Below are positions 63,101 to 64,000 of a stretch of 64,000 nucleotides of DNA, in pieces. The notes below the pieces were generated by a model that saw only the letters and a list, made by a program, of their open reading frames with translations, was not told the DNA's origin and did not search any database. The stretch's first letter is position 1. Each line of letters begins with the position of its first letter. This DNA comes from Dermacentor variabilis (Eukaryota; Arthropoda; Arachnida; Ixodida; Ixodidae): positions 372,001-436,000 of the forward strand of contig NW_027460412.1 of NCBI RefSeq assembly GCF_050947875.1, read 5' to 3'. Position numbers and translations under genes: made by a program.

Positions 63101-64000
63101 CATGTGCATGCTTAACAAGTTGTTTGGCACAAATCCATGCGCGGGTGCTAAAAAGAGCAGCATGGCCGTGCTTAGCGCGACGTTTGGTAGAAATCCACGT
63201 GCGCGTTTTGCCAAAAGCACCATTTGCATGCACATCTTTAGGTTTTGCAGAAAACAACGTCCTCGTCTACCAAAAGATGCATGTGCATGCTTAACAAGTG
63301 GTTTGGCACAAATCCACGCGCGGGTGCTAAAAAGAGCAGATGGACGAGATTAACACGTCGTTTGGTAGAAATCCATGTGCGCGTTCTGCCAAAAGCACCA
63401 TTTGCATGCATATCTTGTGGTTTTGCAGAAAACAGTGTCCGCGTCTACCAAGAGATGCATGTGCATGCTTAACAAGTGGTTTGGCACAAATCCATGCGCG
63501 GGTGCTAAAAAGAGCAGCATAGGCGTGTTTAGCACGACGTTTGGTAGAAATCCACGTGCGCGTTTTGCCAAAAGCACCATTTGCATGCATATCTTTAGGT
63601 TTTGCAGAAAACAACGTCCTCGTCTACCAAAAGATCCATGTGCATGCTTAACAAGTGGTTTGGCACAAATCCACGCGCGGGTGCTAAAAAGAGCAGCATA
63701 GGCGTGTTTAGCATGTCGTTTGGTAGAAATCCACGTGCCCGTTCTGCCAAAAGCATCATTTCCATGCATACCTTGTGGTTTTGGAGAAAACAACGTCCGC
63801 GTCTACCAAAAGATGCATGTACATGCTTAACAAGTGGTTTGGCACAAATCCATGCGCGGGTGCTAAAAAGAGCAGCATGGCCGTGCTTAGCGCGACGTTT
63901 GGTAGAAATCCACGTGCGAGTTCTGCCAAAAGCACCATTTGCATGCACATCTTGTGGTTTTGCAGAAAACAACGTCCACGTCTACCAAAAGATGCATGTG
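57200..64000 (+). repeat. 4.3-kb arrangement present twice, cut by the window end
   Basis: The order of variants from 57,872 to about 59,700 recurs from 62,167 to the last base at an offset of 4,295 bp (24 monomers less one base). A little upstream the offset is near 4,115, so the second copy holds one extra monomer near 61,920-62,160. The array continues unchanged past the right edge of the window. A one-base loss in GCTAAAAGAGC near 60,115 is private to the first copy. Confidence 0.75.

Larger units (their letters stand above)
1..64000. repeat. Tandem satellite DNA array, 179-bp monomer, about 357 copies
   Basis: Every part of the window is made of the same monomer, recognised by ordered landmarks: TTTGGTAGAAATCCACG, then TTCTGCCAAAAG, TTTTGCAGAAAACAACG, TCTACCAAAAGATGC, TTTGGCACAAATCC and GTGCTAAAAAG. 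The landmarks keep the same order and strand throughout, so there is no inversion and no interruption. Most monomers are exactly 179 bp; common length variants are about 175, 178 and 183 bp. Consensus base content is 87 G+C in 179. Arrays of this type and size are known from eukaryotic centromeres, pericentromeres and subtelomeres, where they support kinetochore chromatin or heterochromatin; which role applies here is inference. I do not recognise the family. No stretch longer than a few bases lies outside the repeat, so there is no room for an embedded gene. Confidence 0.99.

Noticed and set aside
1..64000. Hundreds of open frames of 60-321 codons on both strands as protein genes
   Set aside because: They overlap on both strands, repeat with the satellite period, start and stop at the same monomer positions, and change length with indels. 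No ribosome-binding, splice or domain evidence supports any of them.
1..64000. CENP-B box in the monomer
   Set aside because: The known core TTCGnnnnAnnCGGG was not found on either strand. The TTTCGCAGAAAACAACG variant shares TTCG and the central A but lacks CGGG at the right spacing.
1..64000. CRISPR array
   Set aside because: The repeats are contiguous 179-bp units without unique spacers, and no cas-like gene is present.
1..64000. Human alpha satellite or Arabidopsis 178-180-bp centromere repeat
   Set aside because: Only the monomer length is similar; I see no sequence resemblance to what I know of those families.
1..64000. Embedded transposable elements, tRNA, rRNA or telomere repeats
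   Set aside because: The satellite landmarks continue without a gap through the window, leaving no room for inserts; no telomere-like runs are seen.

Overview
The whole 64 kb window is one uninterrupted head-to-tail satellite DNA array. I find no gene, RNA gene, transposon, CRISPR array, telomere repeat or unique sequence in it. The basic monomer is 179 bp (about 49% GC), giving roughly 357 copies, all in the same orientation from the first base to the last. This length and arrangement is typical of eukaryotic centromeric or heterochromatic satellites with near-nucleosomal monomers. I do not recognise the family, so I cannot name the organism or decide between plant and animal.

The array has nested periods. 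(1) The 179-bp monomer is itself three diverged, directly repeated units of 60, 59 and 60 bp (called U1, U2 and U3 here), 67-75% identical by hand alignment of the consensus. (2) Each unit holds a short inverted repeat. (3) Groups of monomers form higher-order repeats (HORs), the clearest being a 19-monomer unit of 3,404 bp. (4) Larger tandem duplications of 1.25, 1.79 and 8.24 kb, and a 4.3-kb repeat spacing, are laid over these.

Layout: 1-611, variant monomers carrying TATATA; 612-5,700, mixed monomers including a fragment related to the 3.4-kb HOR; 5,700-14,725, TATATA-rich monomers with 7- and 15-monomer duplications; 14,726-30,451, successive 3.4-kb HOR copies, some with monomers missing or added; 30,452-38,687, an almost perfect second copy of the preceding 8,236 bp; 38,688-42,970, a 1,794-bp unit present twice plus a partial third; 43,000-57,200, a mosaic of the same monomer types with 8-, 15- and 5-monomer duplications; 57,200-64,000, two copies of a 4.3-kb arrangement, the last cut by the window end.

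The many open frames of 60-321 codons on both strands are by-products of the repeat. The monomer has few stop codons, and 179 is not a multiple of three, so translation drifts through the frames. The frames overlap on opposite strands and change length whenever a monomer gains or loses bases. There is no evidence that any is a protein. I found no new gene system; the interesting content is the architecture and turnover of the satellite.
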